Assembly (NCBI RefSeq): GCF_027925525.1
Contig: NZ_BSDJ01000010.1
Coordinates: 1-64,000, forward strand
Origin: Paenibacillus tyrphae
Lineage (GTDB): Bacteria > Bacillota > Bacilli > Paenibacillales > NBRC-103111
Length of the DNA: 64,000 nt
Direction of reading: 5' to 3'
The notes beneath the pieces were generated by a model that was not told the origin of the DNA, did not search any database, and saw only the letters and a program-made list of their open reading frames with translations. Below, piece by piece: positions 10,601 through 17,658 of this stretch (position 1 is the stretch's first letter; each line of letters starts with the position of its first letter). Both the position numbers and the translations under genes were made by a program.

Positions 10601-10862
10601 CTTTCATTGGCAAACACAGAGTCGTACTTCAGAAGAAACCAACACGGCCAAACGCTATATTCAACATAAACAGACGGGAAATAAAATTGCATTATTTGTC
10701 CGTGAATATAAAGAGGAGAATAACTTCACTTCGCCTTTTGTCTTCTTAGGAGAAGCCGAGTATGTAAGGCACGAAGGGAATAAACCCATGAGTTTCGTTT
10801 GGAGATTGAAGGAAGAGATGCCTCCGGAATTAGTGCCAGTGGCAAATAAAGCAATTGGATAG
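7698..10862 (+). CDS. PLD-nuclease/SF2 helicase fusion with DUF3427-like C-terminus
   Basis: The 1054-residue frame has a phospholipase-D-type domain at ~150-300, with the HxK motif LHAKAYLF near residue 227 followed by YVGSSNLS. A superfamily II helicase core follows, with Walker A ATGVGKT (~355), DEFHH box (~448), LLGLTATPERMDG and a motif VI-like QQLGRGLR. The long C-terminal part resembles DUF3427. Such proteins are counted as predicted restriction or defence nucleases that translocate on DNA. A second start at ATG 7710 has a better ribosome site (GAGGTG 6 bases before) and may be the true one. The stop is 5 bases from the NUDIX start, so the two are one transcription unit. Confidence 0.8.
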   Translation: MRCFMKQGLYEQIINNLTRRQLSDLDPSLYEIGIEQLDPEEARKQLSNYLAAVTRRALKMIREQNSDDEDALLLQVRTCNELIATLRNTLGNEELREWQLDERGEVLTYVYSKLNHIRSIKDYKVNRPTTPLSQSSLFTGAHSEPNMMSELKTEIITSDQVDLLVSFIKWSGLRCLMEQLEEFTSNGGRLRVITTTYMEATDYKAVIELSKLPNTEIKISYDTDRTRLHAKAYLFKRDTGFTTAYVGSSNLSNPALTSGLEWNVKVTEKDSYDVLKKIEATFESYWNDREFKNFSSLDQEHQLLLKQALGKKKEQEGNLLTFQFNITPYDYQKEILEKLEAQRVIYGRMRNLLVAATGVGKTVISAFDYKRFASRNQRARLLFVAHREEILKQSLDTFRFILKDLNFGELHVGNNQADSIDHLFISIQSFNTLKLAEKTTPDFYDYIIVDEFHHAAAPSYQKLLSFYQPQILLGLTATPERMDGKDVLHYFHDTIAAEIRLTDAIDRKLLCPFHYFGVTDSVDLTQVKWSRRGYDLNELENLYTHNKIRANQILNSLKKYVTDLNDAKALGFCVSVEHALYMAKVFNESGIAAIALHGKSSDEERNSAKGRLVSGDVKVIFVVDLYNEGVDIPGINTILFLRPTESLTVFLQQLGRGLRLADGKECLTVLDFIGQAHKEYSFQEKFRAILGKTKHSVQHYVEHGFSSLPRGSFIQLEKQAKEYILRNLKQTTINRKSLVNKLKYFAEDTGLSLTLENFTRYHGMSLYDFYGGRNGNRTFRGLMAEAGLIEPFEFENREYLTKRIPALLSMNSRRLLSFLIEYLEQGKPVQTEEERLMLNMFYYTFYRSEPRKQGYLDIHHAVQSIVSCNTFKEEIIEILKYNYTHINFVDKRNEFPYICPLDLHCTYSTDQVLAAFGFWNEEKAPAFREGVKYFEDKGTDIFFITLNKSDKDFSPSTLYEDYAINERLFHWQTQSRTSEETNTAKRYIQHKQTGNKIALFVREYKEENNFTSPFVFLGEAEYVRHEGNKPMSFVWRLKEEMPPELVPVANKAIG

Positions 10863-10867
10863 GGGAT

Positions 10868-11266
10868 ATGAAGGCGATGATTGAGGTGGCTGCGGCTATA
10901 ATTGAAAACGAACATGGCCAGATTCTAATAGCTAGACGTAAGAAGGGTAAAGCTCAAGCAGGATTGTGGGAGTTTCCAGGTGGCAAGATAGAGAAGAATG
11001 AAACGGTTGAAGAATGCCTCAAGCGGGAACTGCTGGAGGAAATGAATATTGAAATTCAACCGTATGAGCCGTTTGGTGTGAATGACCATTATTATGGTGA
11101 GACGCATATTCGGCTGCATGCACATAGGGCGAAATTTGTGAGTGGTAAATTAATTTTGGTCGATCATGATCAGTGTGAATGGGTGTATTCAAAAGAGCTT
11201 GGGAGGTTTGAATTTGCTCCTGCTGATGTTAAGTTCGTTGAGATAATTACATGGTGTTATAAATAA
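10868..11266 (+). CDS. NUDIX hydrolase (MutT/CTP-pyrophosphohydrolase-like)
   Basis: The 132-residue protein has a complete Nudix box, GGKIEKNETVEECLKRELLE followed by EM, preceded by the MutT-like GLWEFPGG. Members cleave nucleoside triphosphates to monophosphates, for example 8-oxo-dGTP or modified CTP. The length is right for a stand-alone MutT family enzyme. It starts 5 bases after the PLD-helicase stop with a GGGGAT ribosome site, implying a coupled function. NUDIX partners of DUF3427 helicases are, to my knowledge, recurrent, and a nucleotide-signal or nucleotide-clearing role is possible. The substrate cannot be told from the sequence. Confidence 0.85.
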   Translation: MKAMIEVAAAIIENEHGQILIARRKKGKAQAGLWEFPGGKIEKNETVEECLKRELLEEMNIEIQPYEPFGVNDHYYGETHIRLHAHRAKFVSGKLILVDHDQCEWVYSKELGRFEFAPADVKFVEIITWCYK

Positions 11267-11351
11267 GTCATTGATTAATTTCGTGATATTCTTTATAGGT
11301 GATAGAAGGAGATTAAATGACTAATTAATACTTAAAATTGGAGGATGTATT

Positions 11352-12074
11352 TTGGTAGATAGTATTATTTATTATTATAGGAATAAAGTCACTTCTTACA
11401 GTTTGGTATTTAAATATATGAAAACTACTTACTTCTTAGTTCGATTGTTAATGTTCAATTTTTTACTATCAAGTATATTATTACTACCTAATTGTATTTC
11501 GCTATTTATTGATGTAGTAAGATTCACCCCTTTTATATGGTATTTTATAATTTCTGGTTTATTTCTCGTAATATCTCTGATAGTTTTTAATCGAACAGCA
11601 AAGCAATTATTAAAAAATAAATATAGTATTCAATCAAAGAAGAAGATTTGGAGAACAAAAGAATTTGAAGATATGAGAATTAAAATGATGAGTGACTACC
11701 TATTAAAAAATAACCTATATTCTGAAAAAAAGATTGTCTTACTAAGAGAAATGTTAAATAAAAAACTGAACAATATTAAATTACCAACATTACTTGCACC
11801 AGGATTATTATTGGCATTTATAGGGCCGGTTTGGGTAGAATTTGTGAAATTCACATTTCAGAAGAATGTAACCTCCATTGAACAAGCTGCTATAGCATTT
11901 ATGGCAATTAGTATTACCGTAGTAGCGATAATAGCCAGTTTTAATGGAGGGAAGGTATTGTATAAAGAAATAAGGGAACTTTTTTTGATGAATGATGCAA
12001 TAGTAATCAAATTTTTGATAGATTTTCTAGATGACATAGAATTGGTAATGCCAGAGGAAACAACAAAAAGATAA
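11352..12074 (+). CDS. Hypothetical membrane protein with four predicted TM segments
   Basis: TTG 11352 is preceded by GGAGGA at 11340-11345, which decides the start. The 240 residues contain two hydrophobic segments near 26-50 and 58-80, a charged cytosolic middle (KKIWRTKEFEDMRIK), and two more segments near 150-170 and 180-200. No conserved family motif was recognised. It follows the NUDIX gene by 85 bases and lies before the 7-deazaguanine cluster, with the same AT-rich composition. A membrane effector or accessory protein of a neighbouring defence system is possible but not shown. Confidence 0.65.
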   Translation: MVDSIIYYYRNKVTSYSLVFKYMKTTYFLVRLLMFNFLLSSILLLPNCISLFIDVVRFTPFIWYFIISGLFLVISLIVFNRTAKQLLKNKYSIQSKKKIWRTKEFEDMRIKMMSDYLLKNNLYSEKKIVLLREMLNKKLNNIKLPTLLAPGLLLAFIGPVWVEFVKFTFQKNVTSIEQAAIAFMAISITVVAIIASFNGGKVLYKEIRELFLMNDAIVIKFLIDFLDDIELVMPEETTKR

Positions 12075-12159
12075 CACTTTGTCATTAATTTTGTAAATTA
12101 GTTTGGGAAGAAATCATATACATTCCGGAGGGTTTGTATCAATGTAATAAAGATGCCCA

Positions 12160-12354
12160 TTAGCAGTCCCACCTGATGATTCTGTTGGGGGCTTGACCTA
12201 CATTTTTCAAAATAAAGAATGGATCTTTTACTTGGATAGTCTGCAAATCCCGCAATATCGGACCCACCGATACCTTTACGCCGCTACTCTGCCATTGATC
12301 ATGTATAAGTCCTTCTGTTTCTACCAACACATTTGGTTGAGGAGTTACTATCAT
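12160..12354 (-). CDS. Small conserved-looking hypothetical protein
   Basis: The 64-residue frame on the minus strand has an AAAGGTGG ribosome site 8 bases before its ATG. The composition is that of a real protein (VETEGLIHDQWQSSG, VKDPFFILKNVGQAPNRI), without membrane segments or a known domain. The opposite-strand frame (12193-12396) has no ribosome site and looks like its shadow. It stands alone in the gap between the membrane protein and the DpdA-like gene, oriented against both. It resembles chromosomal small proteins more than defence genes, so it may be older local DNA. Confidence 0.5.
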   Translation of the reverse strand: MIVTPQPNVLVETEGLIHDQWQSSGVKVSVGPILRDLQTIQVKDPFFILKNVGQAPNRIIRWDC

Positions 12355-12428
12355 TGTTTTTGTCCACCTTTTACATTGCGCTTCTCATCTCTATAGGAAA
12401 CAATTAAACGTATACTAATTGTAGAAGC

Positions 12429-12479
12429 CTGCAATATAATAGGAAGATGAGTCGAATATATCGCGAAAATAAATTGCAG
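12429..12479 (+). promoter_or_regulatory. Promoter region of the DpdA-like gene with CTGCAAT/ATTGCAG repeat
   Basis: TATAAT at 12435-12440 is a good -10 box; no clear -35 lies at the right distance. The -10 overlaps CTGCAAT (12429-12435), which is repeated inverted as ATTGCAG (12473-12479). The TGCAAT/ATTGCA core also occurs in the palindrome of the divergent promoter at 22895-22928, so the same regulator could bind. Inference only. Confidence 0.4.
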
Positions 12480-12517
12480 TAATTTATTATAAAGGAATAG
12501 CTAACGGAGGCACCACC

Positions 12518-14530
12518 ATGAGAAAAATTTTAGTCATTTCATCTTGTACCGGTGAAAAAAAAGTAACAACAGATTTACAATTATTAGAGGATGATTTTAA
12601 GTCAAAGGAAAGCCTAGAAAATAAAGAAGAAGCCCTCGAAGCATTATCTTTACCTGCTAAAGATATGTACACAGGTTTGCAACATCTAAGACTTATGGAA
12701 GGGATCAATAATCTTCGGAATAAGTATGGTCATGATATATTAGATTTATATATTGTCTCGGCAGGATATGGTCTCATTCATGAAGATAAAGTAATCGCTC
12801 CTTACGAAGTTACGTTTAATACTATGAACGGGCAAAAAATTATCGAATGGTCTAAATTTCTAAACGTACATAGGGATTTAGAAAACATTATTGAAAATTA
12901 CGATGTAGTGTTCTTCTTATTAGGGGACGGTTATCTTCGCGCATTGGAACTTCCGATGAAAATTAATGATTTGCAAAGAAAGTTGATTTTCTTAGCAAGT
13001 AAAACGAGTAAAAGATATATACCTAATAATCTGCCGTATTATTTCGTTGAGGTTGGACAACAACACGCAAAATCATTTAGCTATGGTCTTGTTGGACTTA
13101 AAGGATATTTGTTCAAGTTACTGGCCCAAGAATGGGTCAACGAGGGACCAGATTATATAAATGAAATTATCGAGGATCCATCAATATTTATTCCGAAACT
13201 ATCCAAATTTCAAAAGGAAGATGCACAAATATCACTATTTCCTGAAATAGAACAGACAAATAAAAAGCCGAAAAACACAAAGATACAGAAAAAGGAAGTT
13301 CAATTCGTTGTCTCGAAAGAGAACTATGCTAAAAACTACGGCCTACCAATGGTTTACTTTATTCCTGAATGGGATGATAGAGTAGACCCCAACTATGACT
13401 TTATTTCTGACACATCTGTGGAAAAAAGGGATCCCTACCTTCATGATAGCTATGCTCACGAAATATATGGATTTTCAAACTACGATGGAATACTGATCTC
13501 CAAAGTAAAAGTCGAAGAAAATAAGAGCAAAAAAACTAAAATTGGTGAGATGGGTGTGCATTCTTTTTTAAGGTATCCGACTGATCGTCCTATAATGGGG
13601 GATTGTGGGGCGTTTGGCTATATCAATGAAATAGATCCTCCTTATAGCACAGATGAGATATTAAATTATTATGAATCATTAGGATTTAACTTAGGTGTAT
13701 CAATCGATCACCTTATAGTTGGAGACTATGCTAAGGATCCCATAGAGAGACAGCGGAGGTATAAAATAACAGAAACAAATGCAGCTGACTTTATTAAGAA
13801 ACACAAAGAAGGGAATTATACATTTCTTCCTTCCGGTGTCGCTCAGGGCTGGGATCCTCAGTCATATAAGAATTCAGTATCAAATTTAATAGACATGGGA
13901 TATCGCCATATATCTATAGGAGGCCTGGCAAGGTCCCAGACTACTCAAATTATCGATATGTTAAGAGAGCTAGCGCCAATTATTCCAGATTATTTACAAC
14001 TCCATCTTTTTGGCGTGGCTCGTTTAGATGCAGTGGAAACTTTTCGAAAGCTAGGTGCAACAGCTTTTGATTCGGCGAGCCACTTAAGAAGAGCTTGGCT
14101 TGGTTCAGGAAGTAACTACTTCTCGCTTGAAGGGACTAACTATGCAGCAATTAGGGTTCCTCCGGTTGATGGTCATGGTGTAAGAGTGAAAAGAATGATA
14201 GAAGAGGGAAGAGGGACAGCAGACCAATTTAGAAAATTGGAAGCTAATGCCTTAAGTATGCTTAGAAGATACGATAAGGGAGAAGAAACTCTAGAAACCA
14301 CATTAGAAGCTGTATTAGCTTATGATGAGTTAATTGGGGATGGAAGAGAAATCCATACAAATATGTACCGTAAGGTTTTAGAGGATCAACCTTGGAAAAA
14401 ATGTGATTGTAAGATCTGTAAAGAAGTTGGTATTGAGGTAATTATTTTTCGGGGAAATAACCGCAATCGTCGAAGGGGCTTTCATAACACCTATGTCTTC
14501 TATAAAAAATTTAAAGAAGTTACCTTGTGA
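12518..14530 (+). CDS. dpdA: DpdA-like DNA/tRNA-guanine transglycosylase with DUF6884-like N-terminus
   Basis: The 670-residue protein starts at ATG 12518 after ACGGAGG. Residues ~1-190 look like a DUF6884-type domain (ILVISSCTGEKK, LPAKDMYTG, IVSAGYGLIHEDK). Residues ~275-670 form a transglycosylase (TGT) barrel: MGDCGAFGY (Asp362), GVSIDHLI (Asp397), the substrate-loop-like HISIGGLARS, and TAFDSASHLRRAW with the probable nucleophile Asp518. A TGT-type zinc site is intact: Cys629, Cys631, Cys634 and His656. DpdA enzymes exchange guanine in DNA for preQ0. The YFIPEWDDRVDP...DPYLHDSYAHEIY region is, as I recall it, typical of DpdA-related proteins rather than housekeeping Tgt. queC, a queF homologue and a precursor transporter in the same cluster support this. 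Confidence 0.7.
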   Translation: MRKILVISSCTGEKKVTTDLQLLEDDFKSKESLENKEEALEALSLPAKDMYTGLQHLRLMEGINNLRNKYGHDILDLYIVSAGYGLIHEDKVIAPYEVTFNTMNGQKIIEWSKFLNVHRDLENIIENYDVVFFLLGDGYLRALELPMKINDLQRKLIFLASKTSKRYIPNNLPYYFVEVGQQHAKSFSYGLVGLKGYLFKLLAQEWVNEGPDYINEIIEDPSIFIPKLSKFQKEDAQISLFPEIEQTNKKPKNTKIQKKEVQFVVSKENYAKNYGLPMVYFIPEWDDRVDPNYDFISDTSVEKRDPYLHDSYAHEIYGFSNYDGILISKVKVEENKSKKTKIGEMGVHSFLRYPTDRPIMGDCGAFGYINEIDPPYSTDEILNYYESLGFNLGVSIDHLIVGDYAKDPIERQRRYKITETNAADFIKKHKEGNYTFLPSGVAQGWDPQSYKNSVSNLIDMGYRHISIGGLARSQTTQIIDMLRELAPIIPDYLQLHLFGVARLDAVETFRKLGATAFDSASHLRRAWLGSGSNYFSLEGTNYAAIRVPPVDGHGVRVKRMIEEGRGTADQFRKLEANALSMLRRYDKGEETLETTLEAVLAYDELIGDGREIHTNMYRKVLEDQPWKKCDCKICKEVGIEVIIFRGNNRNRRRGFHNTYVFYKKFKEVTL

Positions 14531-14555
14531 GAGAGTAGATTCCTACTCTCTTTTT
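14531..14555 (+). terminator. Terminator after the DpdA-like gene
   Basis: GAGAGTAG and CTACTCTC form a perfect 8-bp stem with a 4-base loop and are followed by TTTTT. It begins one base after the stop codon, so the DpdA-like gene is transcribed alone. Confidence 0.85.
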
Positions 14556-14570
14556 CTGTAAAAATATAGG

Positions 14571-14595
14571 TTGAAAGAACTATACATGTTATAAT
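14571..14595 (+). promoter_or_regulatory. Extended -10 promoter for the NurA-HerA-nuclease operon
   Basis: TGTTATAAT (14587-14595) is a perfect extended -10 box 41 bases before the GTG start. TTGAAA at 14571 is too close to serve as a normal -35 (14-base spacer), so the extended -10 probably carries the promoter. With the terminator just upstream it gives this operon its own transcription. Confidence 0.5.
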
Positions 14596-14636
14596 TTAAC
14601 TAGCAAACAAGGTAGCAGGGATACGGAGGAAGATCT

Positions 14637-15842
14637 GTGAGATATGATTTGCACTTAAGACAAGAAATGAAAACAAAATTAGAGAGCGTTGTAAGGGAAC
14701 TAAAAGACTGGAACTATGAGACCAATGTTTATGAAGAGGATATTAAGAAATTATTATCAAATTATATGACCTACTTCGAACATTGTAAGTACCCGGATCA
14801 CTCATTCTCAATGGGCGGATCCGATAGTTCAGGTGACTTTCCTGTAGTTACATATGGCGATTCATTTGTTTATCTTGTAACAGCAACAACAAGGGTATAT
14901 GAAGCTTTGTCAGAAGGGCGTATGAAGGAAAAGGAATTACCTATAAATGCACTTTTGGAATTTTTATGGTTACCTGAGGATAATGATTTAAAGAATGAAA
15001 AATTCATTAAATTTTTTAAAGATATATCTGGTGACGATTTGGCAGAAGTAATTTCCAAAAGTGGATATTTAGACTTAAAAAGAAAAGCAACAAATAAAAC
15101 TTATACAGCTAATGAATTAGTTAATAAGTTAATATTTCCTGCAGCTCATGATGCCGCAAATGTTAGAGTACAAATTATGGTTGCATTCGAATTATGCTCG
15201 GTAATTTCTTTATTAAAATCCGGGGTTTGTCCTACTTATATATTAACAGATAATACTTTAACACTACCTTTTATAAAAAGTGATGAAGGCTTATTTTTTG
15301 AAGTATTAAAAAGATATTGTTGTAAAATGGCTACTGAGAAGGGGATTGGTTTTTTTGCGGTTTCGAAATCGCACAATTTACCTCATATGGAAAAAATCGA
15401 GGCGGAAATATTGAATAATGGTTCGAATGAACATTGGTTTTTTAGGATTCCAAATCATGAAGAAGATGAATGGGAACCCGAATTTCTTGGAAAAAGATCT
15501 ATACCTCCAATTGGTGCCATAACTTATATATTTCGTTTACACAAAACAACTCCCCCACTCCGTTTAGATATGGATAAAGCCTACTGGAACGAATATATAA
15601 AACACGATAACAAACAAACGATGAAAAATAACGAGATACAATTATTTAGAGATCTTGATTTTGCTAGTCACGATCAACGTTGTTTTGGTTATCCATACCC
15701 TATTAAAGCAAGCCATGACATCGTTAGTTTAACAAAAGCAGAACGAGAGGCATTTCGTAAGCAAGTAATTGACGCGGCGGAAAGAATAGGACTTAGTAGG
15801 CGTAATTTTATTGATGCAAGTTTACAAACTGGGCATAGGTAG
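14637..15842 (+). CDS. NurA-like 5'-3' nuclease
   Basis: GTG 14637 follows CGGAGGA by six bases. The 401 residues carry NurA-like traits. GGSDSSGDFPV and YGDSFVYL (residues 60-80) hold the metal-binding aspartates expected at the first motif. Then come GFFAVSKSHNLP (~240), LRLDMDKAYW (~315), and FGYPYPIKASHDIVSLTKAE near the C-terminus, similar to the NurA closing motif. NurA nucleases work with HerA hexamers to resect DNA. The next gene is HerA-like, and their four-base-scale spacing strongly supports the pairing. The family call is mine from motifs; sequence identity to characterised NurA is probably low. Confidence 0.6.
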   Translation: MRYDLHLRQEMKTKLESVVRELKDWNYETNVYEEDIKKLLSNYMTYFEHCKYPDHSFSMGGSDSSGDFPVVTYGDSFVYLVTATTRVYEALSEGRMKEKELPINALLEFLWLPEDNDLKNEKFIKFFKDISGDDLAEVISKSGYLDLKRKATNKTYTANELVNKLIFPAAHDAANVRVQIMVAFELCSVISLLKSGVCPTYILTDNTLTLPFIKSDEGLFFEVLKRYCCKMATEKGIGFFAVSKSHNLPHMEKIEAEILNNGSNEHWFFRIPNHEEDEWEPEFLGKRSIPPIGAITYIFRLHKTTPPLRLDMDKAYWNEYIKHDNKQTMKNNEIQLFRDLDFASHDQRCFGYPYPIKASHDIVSLTKAEREAFRKQVIDAAERIGLSRRNFIDASLQTGHR

Positions 15843-15852
15843 GGATATTTTA

Positions 15853-17613
15853 ATGGAACAGCTTATTGAAAAATTGGGATCAAAGTTCGGGGTATTATCA
15901 GAAAGTGATACAACACAACTTAAAATTATGGCCCGTAATGAGGATATTGCTGTGGGGGATTTATTTGTTATACCCTCCAGAAGAGGATACGAAAGATTTT
16001 ATATTTTTAGAGCAGCACAATATGCCAATATAATGAATAGAACGATCGATATGGGCGATGTTGCTAGAAACAAACTAACAATGCCTGATTCTTATTTATC
16101 AGATGATCTAAATGAAGAAAAACTTATTGAACTAAAGGGTATGTTATTAGGATATTCACAAAAGGATGAAAGTGGAAAATGGCAATTTCATCGCCCAAGA
16201 AGACTGCCAGAACATTTAACAGATGTATACTTAGTTACAGAACATAATTCTGAAGTCATAAAAGAACTACTAGGTTCTCAGCTTGGCCAAGATGGGGTTT
16301 TTGTAGGACATCTATTAGCAGGCGAAAAAGCTCTATCCAATGTACCAGTATATATGCCACCTCATTCTTTATCACATCATCTTGGTATATTTGGAAGAAC
16401 AGGTTGCGGTAAGAGTAATTTAATGATGGTTTTAATCGAGTCTATGTATAAATACAATGAACAAGTAAATTTGAAAAAGCAAGGGCAAAAAGTGAGTTTA
16501 TTTGCAATAGATCCACATGACGAATTCTGCAGGTGGCCTTCAGGAATAAGGGGTGGGATTGAGGAAATTGTATCGTCTTATAATTCAGATGAGTGGAATC
16601 AGTTAGTAGAACCCTTTTATTACCTTACTTTAAAAAATGTTAATGAGGAAAAGGGGAAATCCAAAATAAGGCTTTCAAGGGCGGATATTACCCCTCAAGA
16701 TATAATAAGTATATTGGAATTTACGGAACAGCAATCTTTATTTACGAATATGTTTTTTGGTCTTCATGGAGAGATGTGGATTGGTCTCTTACTCTTAGGT
16801 AATATTGATGAAGATAACCCTCACTACGGCGGTAATTTTCAACAAGGGACCATACATGCAGTTGAAAGAAGATTAAGCTTCTTAAGGCAAGAGCAGACCC
16901 AATTGTTTACTCCCTACGACCAAGATATGGGATTTGATTATGACTCTATGTTGTCTGATATAATCTGTTCTTTGGAGTGCGGGCGTATTTTAACTGTCGA
17001 TACGACTTTAATGAGTGAGCTTGAGCAATTTCTTTTAACTACCGTTGTTGCGAGGACTTTGTTCACACTTAGAAGGGCATTAAAGTCAGCAAGAAATATT
17101 GAATCATTAGAGGAGGAAATTTGCTCAGCGCTAGGCCATTCGGATAGTTCCACAGGATTAAGATCTTTTGCGCAACAAATAGTGAATTCCCTAAAAAATG
17201 GTCAACTGCCCTATATAAAAAATGGACAGCTAACAAAGGTCGAAGAATTGCCTTTTATAAATATAGTAATAGAAGAAGCAGCAAGTATTCTTAATCCCCA
17301 AAGAATGAAGTTTGGGAGTGTGTTCAGAGATATTTCAAGGCAGGGCAGGAAATTTGGAATTGGGTTATCTGTGATTAGCCAACAAGTAACAGCTATTGAT
17401 GAGGGTATACTAACACAATTAAATACTGAGCTAACTTTAGCTCTTGGTAATGAAACCGAACGAAGAGAAGCAATTAAAAATGCTTCGGCAGACTTGTATG
17501 GATTTGAAAAAGAATTACAAGTAATGAGTAAAGGCCAGGCAATATTGAGTGCAAGTTATAGAGATGTTCCTTTACCGATACAAGTCCCTTCGTTTGATAC
17601 ACAAAAACACTAG
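15853..17613 (+). CDS. HerA/FtsK-family DNA-translocating ATPase
   Basis: ATG 15853 is chosen because AGGTAGGG lies 8 bases before it, overlapping the NurA stop; an earlier ATG at 15811 lies inside the NurA gene. The 586 residues contain Walker A GRTGCGKS (181-188), the HerA signature AIDPHDEF (218-224), and Walker B INIVIEEAASIL (469-480). A QGRKFGIGLSVISQQ arginine/sensor region and a C-terminal GQAILSAS strand as in HerA follow. HerA forms hexamers that pump DNA into a NurA or other nuclease ring. HerA pairs are known in several anti-phage systems. Here the ATPase sits between a NurA-like nuclease and a possible PD-(D/E)XK protein. Confidence 0.8.
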   Translation: MEQLIEKLGSKFGVLSESDTTQLKIMARNEDIAVGDLFVIPSRRGYERFYIFRAAQYANIMNRTIDMGDVARNKLTMPDSYLSDDLNEEKLIELKGMLLGYSQKDESGKWQFHRPRRLPEHLTDVYLVTEHNSEVIKELLGSQLGQDGVFVGHLLAGEKALSNVPVYMPPHSLSHHLGIFGRTGCGKSNLMMVLIESMYKYNEQVNLKKQGQKVSLFAIDPHDEFCRWPSGIRGGIEEIVSSYNSDEWNQLVEPFYYLTLKNVNEEKGKSKIRLSRADITPQDIISILEFTEQQSLFTNMFFGLHGEMWIGLLLLGNIDEDNPHYGGNFQQGTIHAVERRLSFLRQEQTQLFTPYDQDMGFDYDSMLSDIICSLECGRILTVDTTLMSELEQFLLTTVVARTLFTLRRALKSARNIESLEEEICSALGHSDSSTGLRSFAQQIVNSLKNGQLPYIKNGQLTKVEELPFINIVIEEAASILNPQRMKFGSVFRDISRQGRKFGIGLSVISQQVTAIDEGILTQLNTELTLALGNETERREAIKNASADLYGFEKELQVMSKGQAILSASYRDVPLPIQVPSFDTQKH

Positions 17614-17658
17614 AAGGACTAATTATAATGAAAGTAAGTTTGGAATAGGGAGATTAAT

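Noticed and set aside
12518..14530. Housekeeping tRNA-guanine transglycosylase (Tgt) for queuosine
   Set aside because: The protein is nearly twice the usual length, has a DUF6884-like N-terminus and diverged loop, and sits with nucleases and helicases instead of queA/tgt/yajC.
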